Of a stretch of 64,000 bases of DNA, positions 12,804 to 21,907 are shown one piece after another. The stretch comes from Billgrantia azerbaijanica. GTDB taxonomy: Bacteria > Pseudomonadota > Gammaproteobacteria > Pseudomonadales > Halomonadaceae. The translations under genes were made by a program, and so were the position numbers. Location of the stretch: the NCBI GenBank assembly GCA_004551485.1, contig SBLD01000013.1:1-64000 (forward strand), read 5' to 3'. Each line of letters starts with the position of its first letter. Position 1 is the first letter of the stretch. The notes under the pieces were generated by a model that had not been told where the DNA came from, ran no database searches, and worked only from the letters and a program-made list of their open reading frames with translations.

Positions 12804-13631
12804 ATGCGCGCTTTCCCCATCGCCACCCGCCTTGCGGCCCTGCTGATGGCTTCCACCCTGCTGGTCGGCTGTGCCAGCAACGGGGCATCGGAGGGGCAGG
12901 AGCCCGACGAGTTCGCCGGCGTCGCCGAGCGAGAGCTCTACGAGGAAGCCCGCGAGGCCCTGGAGGATGGTCGCTACACCTCGGCCATCAACCGTCTCGA
13001 GGCGATCGATACCCGCTACCCCTTCGGTCGTCACGCCGAGCAGGCCCAGCTCGAGCTGATCTACTCCTACTACCAGACCGACGACTGGGAAGCCACCCGC
13101 GCCGCCGCGAACCGCTTCATCCGCCTGCATCCTACCCATCCACGCGCCGACTACGCGCTCTACCTGCGCGGGCTGGCCGCCTGGCAGGCTGGACGCTTCA
13201 GCCTCGAGCGGCTGCGCCTGATCGACATTTCCAAGCGCGACCTCGGCGCCTCGCGCGACGCCTACACCGACTTCCGCGAGCTGATCAGCCGCTACCCGCA
13301 GAGCGAGTACGCACCGGACGCCGAGCAGCGCCTCGTCTACCTGCGCAACCTGCTGGCGCGCCACGAACTGCACGTGGCCGACTTCTACCTGCGCAAGGGT
13401 GCCTACCTCGCCGCCGTGGAGCGCGGCCGCTGGGTGGTCGAGAAGTACCCCGAGTCCGAGGCCACCCGCGACGCCCTGGCGGTGATGGTGGAGGGCTACC
13501 TGGGCCTCGACATGCGCGACCGCGCCCGCGAGGTACTCGGCGTGCTGATCGACAATGCCCCACGCCACGAGCAGCTGCGCGGCCGTACCTTCCGGCCCCG
13601 TCACGTCGAGGCGGATTCGCTCTCGGCCTGA
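12804..13631 (+). CDS. bamD: Outer-membrane assembly lipoprotein BamD
   Basis: Essential lipoprotein of the BAM complex, which inserts beta-barrel proteins in the outer membrane. The 275-aa precursor has a signal peptide with lipobox LVGC (Cys23), then TPR-like repeats (YSFAINRLEAIDTRYPFG-type stretch near 55-75). The ATG at 12804 is chosen because GAGGA precedes it by 5 bases; the ATG at 12783 would put seven extra residues ahead of the signal peptide. Confidence 0.94.
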   Translation: MRAFPIATRLAALLMASTLLVGCASNGASEGQEPDEFAGVAERELYEEAREALEDGRYTSAINRLEAIDTRYPFGRHAEQAQLELIYSYYQTDDWEATRAAANRFIRLHPTHPRADYALYLRGLAAWQAGRFSLERLRLIDISKRDLGASRDAYTDFRELISRYPQSEYAPDAEQRLVYLRNLLARHELHVADFYLRKGAYLAAVERGRWVVEKYPESEATRDALAVMVEGYLGLDMRDRAREVLGVLIDNAPRHEQLRGRTFRPRHVEADSLSA

Positions 13632-13654
13632 TCGCTGGCAATCACACAAATGAC

Positions 13655-13689
13655 CGGCGCCGCCCCAAAGGGCGGCGCCGGTTTTTTTC
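13655..13689 (+). terminator. bamD terminator
   Basis: Stem of 12 bp (13655-13666 with 13671-13682) followed by seven T, 23 bases past the bamD stop and just before the convergent nadE end. Confidence 0.95.
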
Positions 13690-13719
13690 TTCAAGCTTAC
13701 AGCTCCAGGCTTCCAGCTC

Positions 13720-15351
13720 TCATTCCCCCGGCTGCCAGCCGTTGACGATGGGATAGCGGCGGTCGCGACCGAAGCCGCGCGGCGTGACGCGCACCCCCAC
13801 CGCCGCCTGGCGCCGTTTGTACTCGTTGCGGTCGACCAGCTTGACCACCTTGTAGACGTCGTCGCGCTCGAAGCCTGCGGCGATGATCGCCTCGGCGCTC
13901 ATGTCGCCCTCGATGTAGCGCACCAGGATGGCGTCGAGCACGTCGTAGTCGGGCAGCGAGTCGGTGTCCTTCTGGTCCGGGGCGAGCTCGGCGGAGGGCG
14001 GACGCTCGATGACCCGCTCGGGAATCGCCGGCGACTGGGCGTTGCGCCAGCGGGCCAGGCGGTAGACCCAGGTCTTGTAGACGTCCTTGATGGCGTTGTA
14101 GCCGCCCACCATGTCGCCATAGAGGGTGGCATAGCCCACCGCCATCTCGCTCTTGTTGCCGGTGGAGAGCACCATCAGCCCCTTCTTGTTGGAAATCGCC
14201 ATCAGCAGCACCCCGCGACAGCGCGACTGCAGGTTCTCCTCGGTGGTGTCGCGGGTCGTGCCGGCGAAGGTGTCGGCGAGCGTCTCCATGAACGCCTCGA
14301 CCATCGGCTCGATGGGCAACACCTGATAGTGCACGCCGAGCAGGCGCGCCTGCTCGGCGGCGTCCTGCCGGGAGATGTCGGCGGTGTAGTGGTAGGGCAT
14401 CATCACCGCCTCGACGCGCTGTGGCCCCAGGGCATCCACGGCGATGGCCAGCGACAGCGCCGAGTCGATGCCGCCGGAGAGGCCCAGCACCACCCCCTTG
14501 AAGCCGCTCTTGTTGACGTAGTCGCGCAGCCCGGTGACGAGCGCGCAGTAGAGGTTCTCCTCGGGCTCGACGGAGGGCTCGATCTCGCCCTCGCGGGGGA
14601 CCCAGCACCCCTTCTCGCGGACGAACTGCACCGGCATCAGCCCCGCCTGCCAGTAGGGAGCCAGCACGCGCAGCGCACCGCTGGCGTCCACGCAGGCCGA
14701 GCCACCGTCGAAGACCAGCTCGTCCTGGCCGCCGATGGCGTTGACGTAGACCACCGGTCGCTCGACCTCGGCAGCGCGCTGCTCGAGCAGGCGCAGCCGC
14801 TCGGCAGGCTTGTCCTGGTGGTAGGGCGAGGCGTTCAGCGTGACCAGCAGCTCGGCACCGGCATCGCGGGCGGCGCGCACCGGAGCGCCGTCCCACAGGT
14901 CCTCGCAGATCAGGATCCCCAGCTTCACGCCCTTGTGCTTGATCACCAGGCTCTTCTCGCCGGTCGTGAAGTAGCGGCGCTCGTCGAAGACCTGGTAGTT
15001 GGGCAGCGCCTGTTTGGCGTACTCGTCGAGCCACTCGCCGTTGTGGAGCACGCCGGCCAGGTTGTAGCCGTGCCCTTCCCGGCGGCCCGGGTAGCCGATG
15101 ATCACCAGCACGTCGCGCGCCACCTTGGCGGCCATGCGGGCGCGCGCCTCGCGCAGTCGGGTTTCCATGGACGGCCGCAGCAGCAGGTCCTCGGGCGGGT
15201 AACCGCTCAGGAAGAGCTCCGGGAACACCACGATGTCGGCACCATGCTCGATGCGCGCCTCGCGCACGGCCTCGATGGCACGATCGGCGTTGCCGGGAAT
15301 GTCCCCCACCAGCGGGTCCAACTGAGCCATCACCAGCGTCAAGTCTTGCAT
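13720..15351 (-). CDS. nadE: Glutamine-dependent NAD+ synthetase
   Basis: Last step of NAD+ synthesis: amidates deamido-NAD using ammonia released from glutamine in the same protein. The 543-aa length fits the two-domain form. The N-terminal nitrilase domain shows VVFPELFLSGYPPEDLL (catalytic Glu) and GILICEDLW (catalytic Cys). The C-terminal synthetase domain has the PP-loop SGGIDSALS. The start at 15351 (MQDLTLVMAQLDP) matches the family; 16 upstream codons are unlike it. Confidence 0.94.
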   Translation of the reverse strand: MQDLTLVMAQLDPLVGDIPGNADRAIEAVREARIEHGADIVVFPELFLSGYPPEDLLLRPSMETRLREARARMAAKVARDVLVIIGYPGRREGHGYNLAGVLHNGEWLDEYAKQALPNYQVFDERRYFTTGEKSLVIKHKGVKLGILICEDLWDGAPVRAARDAGAELLVTLNASPYHQDKPAERLRLLEQRAAEVERPVVYVNAIGGQDELVFDGGSACVDASGALRVLAPYWQAGLMPVQFVREKGCWVPREGEIEPSVEPEENLYCALVTGLRDYVNKSGFKGVVLGLSGGIDSALSLAIAVDALGPQRVEAVMMPYHYTADISRQDAAEQARLLGVHYQVLPIEPMVEAFMETLADTFAGTTRDTTEENLQSRCRGVLLMAISNKKGLMVLSTGNKSEMAVGYATLYGDMVGGYNAIKDVYKTWVYRLARWRNAQSPAIPERVIERPPSAELAPDQKDTDSLPDYDVLDAILVRYIEGDMSAEAIIAAGFERDDVYKVVKLVDRNEYKRRQAAVGVRVTPRGFGRDRRYPIVNGWQPGE

Positions 15352-15449
15352 GGGCGTAGAAATCTCTCGAGAATCCAAGGTGTCGCCATTGTCCCGCAAG
15401 GGCGTCCGGCTGGCAAAGTCACCTGCCCCGCCCTGGGAGTCCGAATAGG

Positions 15450-15716
15450 ATGAACCTCTTGCTGATTCGCCTGATCATCTTCGCCGTGCTCTTCCTCGCC
15501 GGCCTGAAACTCTATCGCATGTACCGCGAGTGGAAGCTGGAGCAGGAGGGGCAGCAGGCGAATGACTCCGCGGAGGGCGGCCAGATGGTGCGCTGCGCCT
15601 GGTGCCAGGTGCACGTGCCCGAGGCCGAGGCGCTGCGCGACAAGCGGGCGGGCGAGTGGTTCTGCTGCAGCGCCCACCGCGACCGCTACCTGGAGGAGCA
15701 GAAGCCCGAGGAGTAA
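15450..15716 (+). CDS. PP0621-like small membrane zinc-ribbon protein
   Basis: An 88-aa protein with one N-terminal membrane helix (about 3-20) and a short cytoplasmic C-terminal zinc-ribbon-like segment (CAWC near 49-52, then CC...H near 72-77). It resembles small PP0621-type conserved proteins of pseudomonads, whose function is unknown. It is divergent from nadE. Confidence 0.75.
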   Translation: MNLLLIRLIIFAVLFLAGLKLYRMYREWKLEQEGQQANDSAEGGQMVRCAWCQVHVPEAEALRDKRAGEWFCCSAHRDRYLEEQKPEE

Positions 15717-15849
15717 GGGCAGGGTGCCTCACAGGGCGTGTCGTCCCCGGCGCACGGCATGCATCGCCAACGGCCGATAGCGGCATACTCCCGCTCGACT
15801 AGAGTGACCAGGCCCCCCGAGACAAGGGACTTCACTCCGGGAGAGCGAC

Positions 15850-16401
15850 ATGCGCCAAGCCCCACTTCACAGCCGCTGCCCGACGCGGCGGGCGTCGTCC
15901 GGCGCCGCCCCGCGCGGCTTCACCCTGATCGAGCTGCTGGTGACCCTCGCCGTCCTGGCGATCCTCGCCACCTGGGCGGTGCCCGGCCTCCAGGCCCAGG
16001 CCGCCCGCCAGGCGGTCGCCGCCGAGGTCATGCGCCTCAAGACGGCGCTGTCCCTGGCGCGCAACGCGGCCATCACCCGGCGCACCACGGTGTCGGTCTG
16101 CCCGCGCCCCGGCGCCACCAGCACCCACTGCGTGCTCACCGACTGGTCGCTGCCCCTGGTGATCGTGCAGGGCCAGGCGCCGGGCGGCGATCTCACCGGC
16201 ACCCAGACGCTCCGCGTGCTGGAAGGCGGTGGCGACCCCACCATCACCTTCAGCCGCAACTACCCGGCGCGCTACAACGCCCTGGGACGGGCCAGTGGCC
16301 ACAACGGCACCTTTCGCATCTGCGGCAGCCAAGGCAACGCCGCCCGGGTCATTGTCAGCAACTTCGGCCGCGTGCGGGTGGAAAGTGGCGCCGCTTGCTG
16401 A
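15850..16401 (+). CDS. GspH/FimT-type minor pseudopilin
   Basis: Type IV pilin-like protein, probably processed by a prepilin peptidase and inserted in the inner membrane. The 183-aa product has an arginine-rich leader and the cleavage motif RG|FTLIELLVTLAVLAIL at about residues 22-38, then a soluble GspH-like domain. Cysteines near 85, 95, 158 and at the C-terminus could form disulfides. No other pilus or secretion genes are nearby, so it is an orphan minor pilin; which machine it serves is unknown. Confidence 0.82.
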   Translation: MRQAPLHSRCPTRRASSGAAPRGFTLIELLVTLAVLAILATWAVPGLQAQAARQAVAAEVMRLKTALSLARNAAITRRTTVSVCPRPGATSTHCVLTDWSLPLVIVQGQAPGGDLTGTQTLRVLEGGGDPTITFSRNYPARYNALGRASGHNGTFRICGSQGNAARVIVSNFGRVRVESGAAC

Positions 16402-16454
16402 AAGACTCTTCGCCTGATCACCGATCACCTATCCCGTCAGCGCGGAGCCCCGCC

Positions 16455-16670
16455 ATGCTGCAACCCATCGTCGGCTATCATCGCGACGAGGAGAACCACT
16501 GGGTCGCCGAGCTCGCCTGCGGCCACAATCAGCACGTGCGCCACCAGCCGCCCTGGGTCGAGCGCCCCTGGGTCACCACCCCCGCCGGGCGGCAGCGCAT
16601 GCTGGGCTTCGCGCTCGCCTGCAAGAAGTGCGACGAAGGCGCTCCACCCGACAACCCGCGGCCCTCCTGA
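16455..16670 (+). CDS. DUF3565 family protein
   Basis: A 71-aa protein with GYHRDEENHWVAELACGHNQHVRH followed by RPWV and, near the C-terminus, CKKC. The Cys and His residues suggest metal binding. It matches the conserved DUF3565 family, function unknown. It sits 53 bases after the pseudopilin gene. Confidence 0.8.
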   Translation: MLQPIVGYHRDEENHWVAELACGHNQHVRHQPPWVERPWVTTPAGRQRMLGFALACKKCDEGAPPDNPRPS

Positions 16671-16685
16671 GGCCGGCCCCGCTCC

Positions 16686-16865
16686 CTATCCTTTGGGCCC
16701 CAGCAGCAACCAGACGATCAGCCCGATCAGCGGGAAGAACAGCAGGATCAGGATCCACAGCAGCTTGGAAACCGGGCCGGCTGCACTCTTGGCCACCTTG
16801 ACGATCGCCCAGATCACGATGATCAGCCAGATCAGGCCCAGCAGGCCACTCACTTCGATGCCCAT
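16686..16865 (-). CDS. PLDc_N-type small membrane protein
   Basis: A 59-aa protein with two hydrophobic helices and a short loop, ending PLIGLIVWLLLGPKG, typical of the phospholipase D N-terminal (PLDc_N) membrane family. The start at 16865 has AAGGAG 7 bases upstream; an in-frame ATG at 16901 lacks such a site. Function unknown, possibly envelope stress related. Confidence 0.75.
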   Translation of the reverse strand: MGIEVSGLLGLIWLIIVIWAIVKVAKSAAGPVSKLLWILILLFFPLIGLIVWLLLGPKG

Positions 16866-16939
16866 CTGCAAGCTCCTTTGCAGCTCCATGGGTGTCGGCA
16901 CACCTCAGCACAAGTCGTTGACGGACTCAATCGCCCCCT

Positions 16940-17608
16940 TCAGGCGACTGCCAGCAGGTGGCCCTCCTTCACATAGGTCAGGGCCCCCTCCGGGCCGGTG
17001 AAGGGGGCCAGCCGGCTGTGCGGCGGGCAGCGCAGCCAGCTGCCCGCCGGATAGTCGCCCCGGTCGTCGTGCAGGGTCCCCTCGAGCACCAGGAGCTCCG
17101 CCCCGCCCGGGTAGTCACGGGGCGTGAAGCGGGTATCCGGCGCCCACGTCATCAGGCTCACCCGCTCGCCGTCGAACGCATGCAGGGGCATCACCTCGAG
17201 TCCCGCTTGCGGGCTCGGCTGCCAGGCCGCGGCACGGGTGTCGATGACCTTGCGTTCGCGGTCGGCCGGCGAGAACTGGTGCAGCTTGACGAAGAGGAGC
17301 GCCCCCTGCTCGCCAACCTCCGGCGTATGGGCGGTGCCGATGGGGTTGCGCAGGTAGCAGCCCGTGGGATAGCGACCGTGTTCGTCGGCGAATTCGCCCT
17401 CGAGCACCAGGATCTCCTCCCCCCCGCCGTGCTCGTGGCGGGGAAAGCGGCTGTTGGGGGCATAGCGCACCAGCGAGGTGGCCCGCGCCACCTCCTCGCC
17501 GATGCGATCCAGCATCATCCGTGTCACTCCCGGCGTGGGCGAGTCCACCCAGCGATAGGCGTCGGGCGTGACCACCACCCGCTGGGAAAAGTCGGCGTTG
17601 AGTCGCAT
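16940..17608 (-). CDS. ChrR-like double cupin
   Basis: A 222-aa protein of two cupin repeats similar to the ChrR cupin, which in anti-sigma factors binds zinc and senses singlet oxygen. The first cupin has the metal ligands (RHEHGGGEEILVLEG and a later His). In the second repeat the HxH positions are replaced (PRDYPGGAELLVLEG), so it has probably lost the metal. No ZAS anti-sigma N-terminus or sigma gene is present, so it is likelier a stand-alone cupin. Start 17608 follows AAGGAG; 17623 is an alternative. Confidence 0.78.
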   Translation of the reverse strand: MRLNADFSQRVVVTPDAYRWVDSPTPGVTRMMLDRIGEEVARATSLVRYAPNSRFPRHEHGGGEEILVLEGEFADEHGRYPTGCYLRNPIGTAHTPEVGEQGALLFVKLHQFSPADRERKVIDTRAAAWQPSPQAGLEVMPLHAFDGERVSLMTWAPDTRFTPRDYPGGAELLVLEGTLHDDRGDYPAGSWLRCPPHSRLAPFTGPEGALTYVKEGHLLAVA

Positions 17609-17780
17609 GGCGCACTCCTTCAAGCAGGCCCGTGGACCAGGCCGTGACTGTCATGGGTATCGGACCCTGCCGCCCCGTGACCGTTCCGGGCATCGCCGGC
17701 TGGCCCGCGGCTTGCTTGTCCGTTGGCAGGCCCCCATCGGGTAGACTGATGACGTTGCCGACCCCCGCCAGGAGGTGCCC

Positions 17781-19598
17781 TTGGCCGCCGAACTGCTCTA
17801 CAACGCCCTGATCTTCCTCGCCGCCGCCGTGCTGGTCGTGCCGGTGTTCAAGCGCCTGGGTCTCGGCGAGGTGCTGGGCTACCTGGCCGCCGGCGTGATC
17901 ATCGGCCCCTCGGTGCTGGCCCTGGTGCCCGACGCCGAGGCGGTGCTGCAGTTCTCCCAGGTGGGCATCGTCTTCCTGCTCTTCGTCATCGGCCTGGAAC
18001 TCAAGCCGCGGCGCCTCAAGCTGATGCGCAAGGCGGTGTTCGGCTTCGGCAGCCTGCAGGTGACGGTGACCACGGCACTGCTCACCCTCGCCGGCTGGGC
18101 ACTGGGCCTGCCCCCCGCCACGGCGCTGGTGGTGGGCTTCAGCCTGGGGCTGTGCTCGACCCCGCTGGTGCTGCACCTGCTCGGCGAGCGCAAGGAGCTG
18201 CAGACCCGCCACGGCCGCCACGCCTTCGCCCTGCTGCTGTTTCAGGACCTGGCCGCCATCCCGGTGCTCGCGGCGCTGCCGTTGTTCGCCGCCGAGGCGC
18301 TGCTGGCCGACGGCGCCGCGCCGCTGCTGCGCGAACTGCTGCTCTCCGTCGGCGCCTTCGCCGCGCTGATCGTCGGCGGTCGCTACCTGCTGCGCCCGCT
18401 GTTCCACTACGCCGCCGCCACGCGCAGTCGCGAGGTGTTCGCCGGCACCGCGTTGCTGGTGGTGATCGGCGCCGCGCTGCTGATGGAACTGGCCGGGCTC
18501 TCCATGGCGCTGGGCGCCTTCATCGCCGGCGTGCTGCTGGCCGACTCGGAGTACCGCCACAGCATCGAGGCCGACATCGAGCCGTTCCGCGGCCTGCTGC
18601 TGGGGCTCTTCTTCATGGCCGTGGGCATGACCGCCGAGATCGGCCTGCTCGCCGCGGAGCCGCTGGCGATCCTCGGTCTCGCCCTGGGCCTGGTGCTCCT
18701 CAAGGCCGTGGCCGTGGGGCTCGCCGCGCGCCTCTACCGCAGCAGCTGGCGGGAGACGGCGAACCTCGGCGTGCTGCTCTCCCAGGGCGGCGAGTTCGGC
18801 TTCGTGCTGCTCTCCGCCGCTGCCGCGGCCGCCCTGCTCGACGATGCCCTGGTGAGCCGGCTGATCCTGGTCGTCTCGCTCTCCATGGCCGCCACCCCGC
18901 TGCTCTTCCAGCTCCACGTGCACGGCCTGCGCCCGCGGCTGCGCCGGCGCCGTCACAAGCCGGCGTTCGACCGCCCGCAGGACGAGTCGCCGCAGATCAT
19001 CCTGGCCGGTTTCGGGCGCTTCGGCCAGATCATGGGCCGCGCCCTGCAGGGGCTGAAGATCCCCTACACGGTGCTCGACATCAACGCCGAGCAGGTCGAC
19101 GTCGTGCGCCGCTACGGCAACAAGGTCTACTACGGCGACGCCTCGCGCATCGACCTGCTCCAGGCCGCCGGCGCCGACCGCGCCCGGGTATTGGTGGTGG
19201 CGGTGGGCGACCCCCAGGCCTCGATGCGCATCGTCGAGCTGGCCAAACGCCACTTCCCGCACCTCAAGCTCTACGCCCGGGCGCGCAACCGCTACCACGC
19301 CCACCTGCTGATGCGCGCCGGCGTCGGGCAGATCGTGCGCGAGCTGCTGCCGGCGAGCCTGGAGCTGACCCGCGACGCCCTGATCGGCCTGGGCATCCCC
19401 CGCGAGCGCGCCCAGCACACCGTGGACACCTTCCGCGCCCACGACGAGCAGGCGCTGCTGCGCCAGCTCGAGGTGTTCGGCAACGAGAAGAAGCTGATCC
19501 AGACCATCCAGGAGGCGGCCCGCGAGCTCGAGGCGCTCTACGAGGCGGACGAGGAGGTGATCACCCGCGTCGAGGAGACGCCGCACCGCGACACCTGA
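17781..19598 (+). CDS. Kef-type K+/H+ antiporter (CPA2 family)
   Basis: Monovalent cation:proton antiporter with an N-terminal membrane domain of about 380 residues and a C-terminal TrkA-N (RCK) domain with Rossmann motif GFGRFGQIMG. Overall it resembles KefB/KefC, which release potassium under electrophile stress. No KefG/KefF-type partner gene is adjacent. The start is called at TTG 17781, 5 bases after AGGAGG; the GTG at 17775 overlaps that site. The 3' end overlaps the convergent helicase gene by 61 bases. Confidence 0.88.
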   Translation: MAAELLYNALIFLAAAVLVVPVFKRLGLGEVLGYLAAGVIIGPSVLALVPDAEAVLQFSQVGIVFLLFVIGLELKPRRLKLMRKAVFGFGSLQVTVTTALLTLAGWALGLPPATALVVGFSLGLCSTPLVLHLLGERKELQTRHGRHAFALLLFQDLAAIPVLAALPLFAAEALLADGAAPLLRELLLSVGAFAALIVGGRYLLRPLFHYAAATRSREVFAGTALLVVIGAALLMELAGLSMALGAFIAGVLLADSEYRHSIEADIEPFRGLLLGLFFMAVGMTAEIGLLAAEPLAILGLALGLVLLKAVAVGLAARLYRSSWRETANLGVLLSQGGEFGFVLLSAAAAAALLDDALVSRLILVVSLSMAATPLLFQLHVHGLRPRLRRRRHKPAFDRPQDESPQIILAGFGRFGQIMGRALQGLKIPYTVLDINAEQVDVVRRYGNKVYYGDASRIDLLQAAGADRARVLVVAVGDPQASMRIVELAKRHFPHLKLYARARNRYHAHLLMRAGVGQIVRELLPASLELTRDALIGLGIPRERAQHTVDTFRAHDEQALLRQLEVFGNEKKLIQTIQEAARELEALYEADEEVITRVEETPHRDT

Positions 19599-21907
19599 GT
19601 CGGCGCCGCCGCCGGCCACCAGGCGGGCAGCTGGCGTCGCACCTCGGCCCGGGCGAAGCGGTCGTCCATCAGCACCACCACGCCGCGATCCGCCGGGCCG
19701 CGGATCACCCGGCCCGCCGCCTGCACCACCTTGATCAGCCCAGGGATGCGGTAGGCGTAGTCGTCGCCGCGGCCGAAGCGCGCGGCCAGGCGGGCCTTGA
19801 GCACCTCGTTGAAGGGATCGGCGGGCGGCAGCCCCAGGGTGGCGATGAAGGCGCCCACCAGCCGCTCGCCGGGCAGGTCGATGCCCTCGCCGAAGGCACC
19901 GCCCAGCACGGCGAAGCCGATGCCCTCGCCGCCGGGGCGGAAGCGCGCCACGAAGGCCTCGCGTTCGCGCTCGTCCATGCCGCGCGTCTGGGCCCACACC
20001 GGAATCGCCGGGTGCTCGGCCGTGAAGCGCTCGTGGACCGCCGCCAGGTAGGCGAAGCTGCTGAAGAAGGCCAGGTAATTGCCGGGATGGCGACGAAACT
20101 GCCCGGCCAGCTCGGCGACGATGGGCGCCAGCGAGGCGGGCCGGTCGGCGAGCCGCGTGGAGATGTCGCCGCGAATGCGCACCTCGAGCTGCTCGGCGGC
20201 GAATGGCGAGGGCACGGCGTGCCACACCGTGTCGTCCGGCAGCCCCAGCAGGTCGCGGTGGTAGTGGGCCGGGCTCAGCGTCGCCGAGAAGAGCACGGCG
20301 GCGCGGGCCGCGGCGAAGCGCGGTGCCAGGAAGTCCGCCGGCACCAGGTTGCGGATGCCGAGCACGGCACGACCGCGCCCGTGGCGGGCGAGGTCGCACA
20401 ACGAGTGGGCACCGAACGCCTCGGCCAGGCGGGCGAAGGCCAGCGCCTCGAAAAGCAGCTCCTGCAGCTCGACACTGGCGCGCTCCGGGTGCTCGCCCAG
20501 GTAGTCGGTGATGCCGGCGACCACGCCCTGCAGGGCGCCGGCCAGGCCCTCGGGAAGCCCCGCCAGCACGCGGTAGGCGGGCCGCCCCGGCTCGCCGGCC
20601 TCGGCGAGGCCGGCGTCCTTCACCACGGCCTGCCAGTGCCGCGCCAGGCGTGAGAGCGGCCCCTTCAGCGCGCCGGGGGCCGTGCGCCGAAGGCGGTTCA
20701 AGCGGCGCTGGTCGAGCTCGGTGCTGTACATGCCGCGCCCCCGTCCCACCAGGTTGTGCGCCTCGTCCACCAGCAGCCCGACCCGGTCGCCGTTCTCCCG
20801 GGCCAGGCCGTGCAGCAGGGCGCTGGCATCGAACCAGTGGTTGACGTCCCCGACCACCACGTCGCACCAGCGCGCCAGCTCCTGGCCCAGGTAGTAGGGG
20901 CAGACGCCGTGCGCCAGGGCCACCGCGCGCAGGGCGTCGCGGTCGAGCCAACCCTGCGCCACGGCCGCGGCCCGCGCCGCCGGCAGGCGGTCGTAGAAGC
21001 CGGCGGCCAGCGGGCAGGCCTCGCCGTGGCACGCCCGGTCGGGGTGCTCGCAGGCCTTGTCGCGGGCAACGAGCTCCAGCACGCGCAGCGGCAGTCGCTC
21101 GGCCGATGCCCCCGCCGGCGCAGGAGCGGCACCCAGGCTGGCCAGGGCATCCAGCGCCAGGCGCCGCCCCGGCGTCTTCATGGTGAGAAAGGCGAGCCGG
21201 TCGAGGCCATGGCGCGGCATGGCGGCGAGCATGGGAAAGAGCGTACCCAGCGTCTTGCCGATGCCGGTGGGCGCCTGGGCGAGCAGGCAACGGCCGGTGG
21301 CGGCGGCCTTGTAGACGCCCTCGGCCAGGTCGCGCTGGCCGGGACGGAAGTCGCCGTGGGGAAAGGTGAGCGTGCGCAGCGCCGCATCGCGCCGCTCGCG
21401 GTGCGTCGCCTCCTGCTCGGCCCAGGCCAGGAAGCGCTCGCACTGGGCCTCGAAGAAGGCCTGCAGCGCGCTCGCCTCGCCCCGCTCGGTGAGCACCGTC
21501 TCGCGCCCGCTCGCCACGTCGAGGTAGACCAGCGCCAGCTCCACCGCGGCCAAGCCGCGTTCGGCGCACAGCAGCGCCCCGTAGACCTTGAGCTGCGCCC
21601 AGTGCAGGGCGCGCTGGTTGGCCGCCATGCGCGCGAGACTGCCGCGGTGGGTCTTGATCTCCTCCAGGCGGTGGGTCGCGGCGTCATAGCCGTCGGCCCG
21701 GCCGCCGACGGCCAACCCCCGGTAGCGCCCGGCGAGCGGCACTTCGGTTGCGTAGCCCGCCCCGCGCCGGGCGGCCACCCGGGCATGCCCCTCGCGCCCC
21801 TCCTGGGCGCTGGGGGCGGGCGTGAAACGGTGATCGAGATCGCCCGTGCGCGCGGTGAAGGCGCACAGCGCACGCACCGCCACCCGGTAGCGCGGCGGCG
21901 CGCTCAC
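19538..21907 (-). CDS. PD-(D/E)XK nuclease fused to XPD/DinG-type helicase
   Basis: A 789-aa protein. The N-terminal 150 residues carry a Cas4/RecB-like nuclease motif (GRADGYD, then LEEIKTHRG, and HWAQLKVYG). The remainder is a superfamily 2 helicase: Walker A APTGIGKT, DEAH box VDEAHN, and between them cysteines CEHPDRACHGEAC plus GVC that could hold a 4Fe-4S cluster as in XPD. Start GTG 21907 overlaps the FAN1 stop (GTGA) and follows GGGAGG. Coupling with FAN1 suggests DNA repair, probably of crosslinks or branched DNA. Exact substrate unknown. Confidence 0.86.
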   Translation of the reverse strand: MSAPPRYRVAVRALCAFTARTGDLDHRFTPAPSAQEGREGHARVAARRGAGYATEVPLAGRYRGLAVGGRADGYDAATHRLEEIKTHRGSLARMAANQRALHWAQLKVYGALLCAERGLAAVELALVYLDVASGRETVLTERGEASALQAFFEAQCERFLAWAEQEATHRERRDAALRTLTFPHGDFRPGQRDLAEGVYKAAATGRCLLAQAPTGIGKTLGTLFPMLAAMPRHGLDRLAFLTMKTPGRRLALDALASLGAAPAPAGASAERLPLRVLELVARDKACEHPDRACHGEACPLAAGFYDRLPAARAAAVAQGWLDRDALRAVALAHGVCPYYLGQELARWCDVVVGDVNHWFDASALLHGLARENGDRVGLLVDEAHNLVGRGRGMYSTELDQRRLNRLRRTAPGALKGPLSRLARHWQAVVKDAGLAEAGEPGRPAYRVLAGLPEGLAGALQGVVAGITDYLGEHPERASVELQELLFEALAFARLAEAFGAHSLCDLARHGRGRAVLGIRNLVPADFLAPRFAAARAAVLFSATLSPAHYHRDLLGLPDDTVWHAVPSPFAAEQLEVRIRGDISTRLADRPASLAPIVAELAGQFRRHPGNYLAFFSSFAYLAAVHERFTAEHPAIPVWAQTRGMDEREREAFVARFRPGGEGIGFAVLGGAFGEGIDLPGERLVGAFIATLGLPPADPFNEVLKARLAARFGRGDDYAYRIPGLIKVVQAAGRVIRGPADRGVVVLMDDRFARAEVRRQLPAWWPAAAPTQVSRCGVSSTRVITSSSAS

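Noticed and set aside
17115-21569. A 1484-codon open frame on the minus strand
   Set aside because: It runs antisense through the Kef gene and out of frame through the helicase and cupin genes. Long false frames are expected in GC-rich DNA, and it shows no domain.
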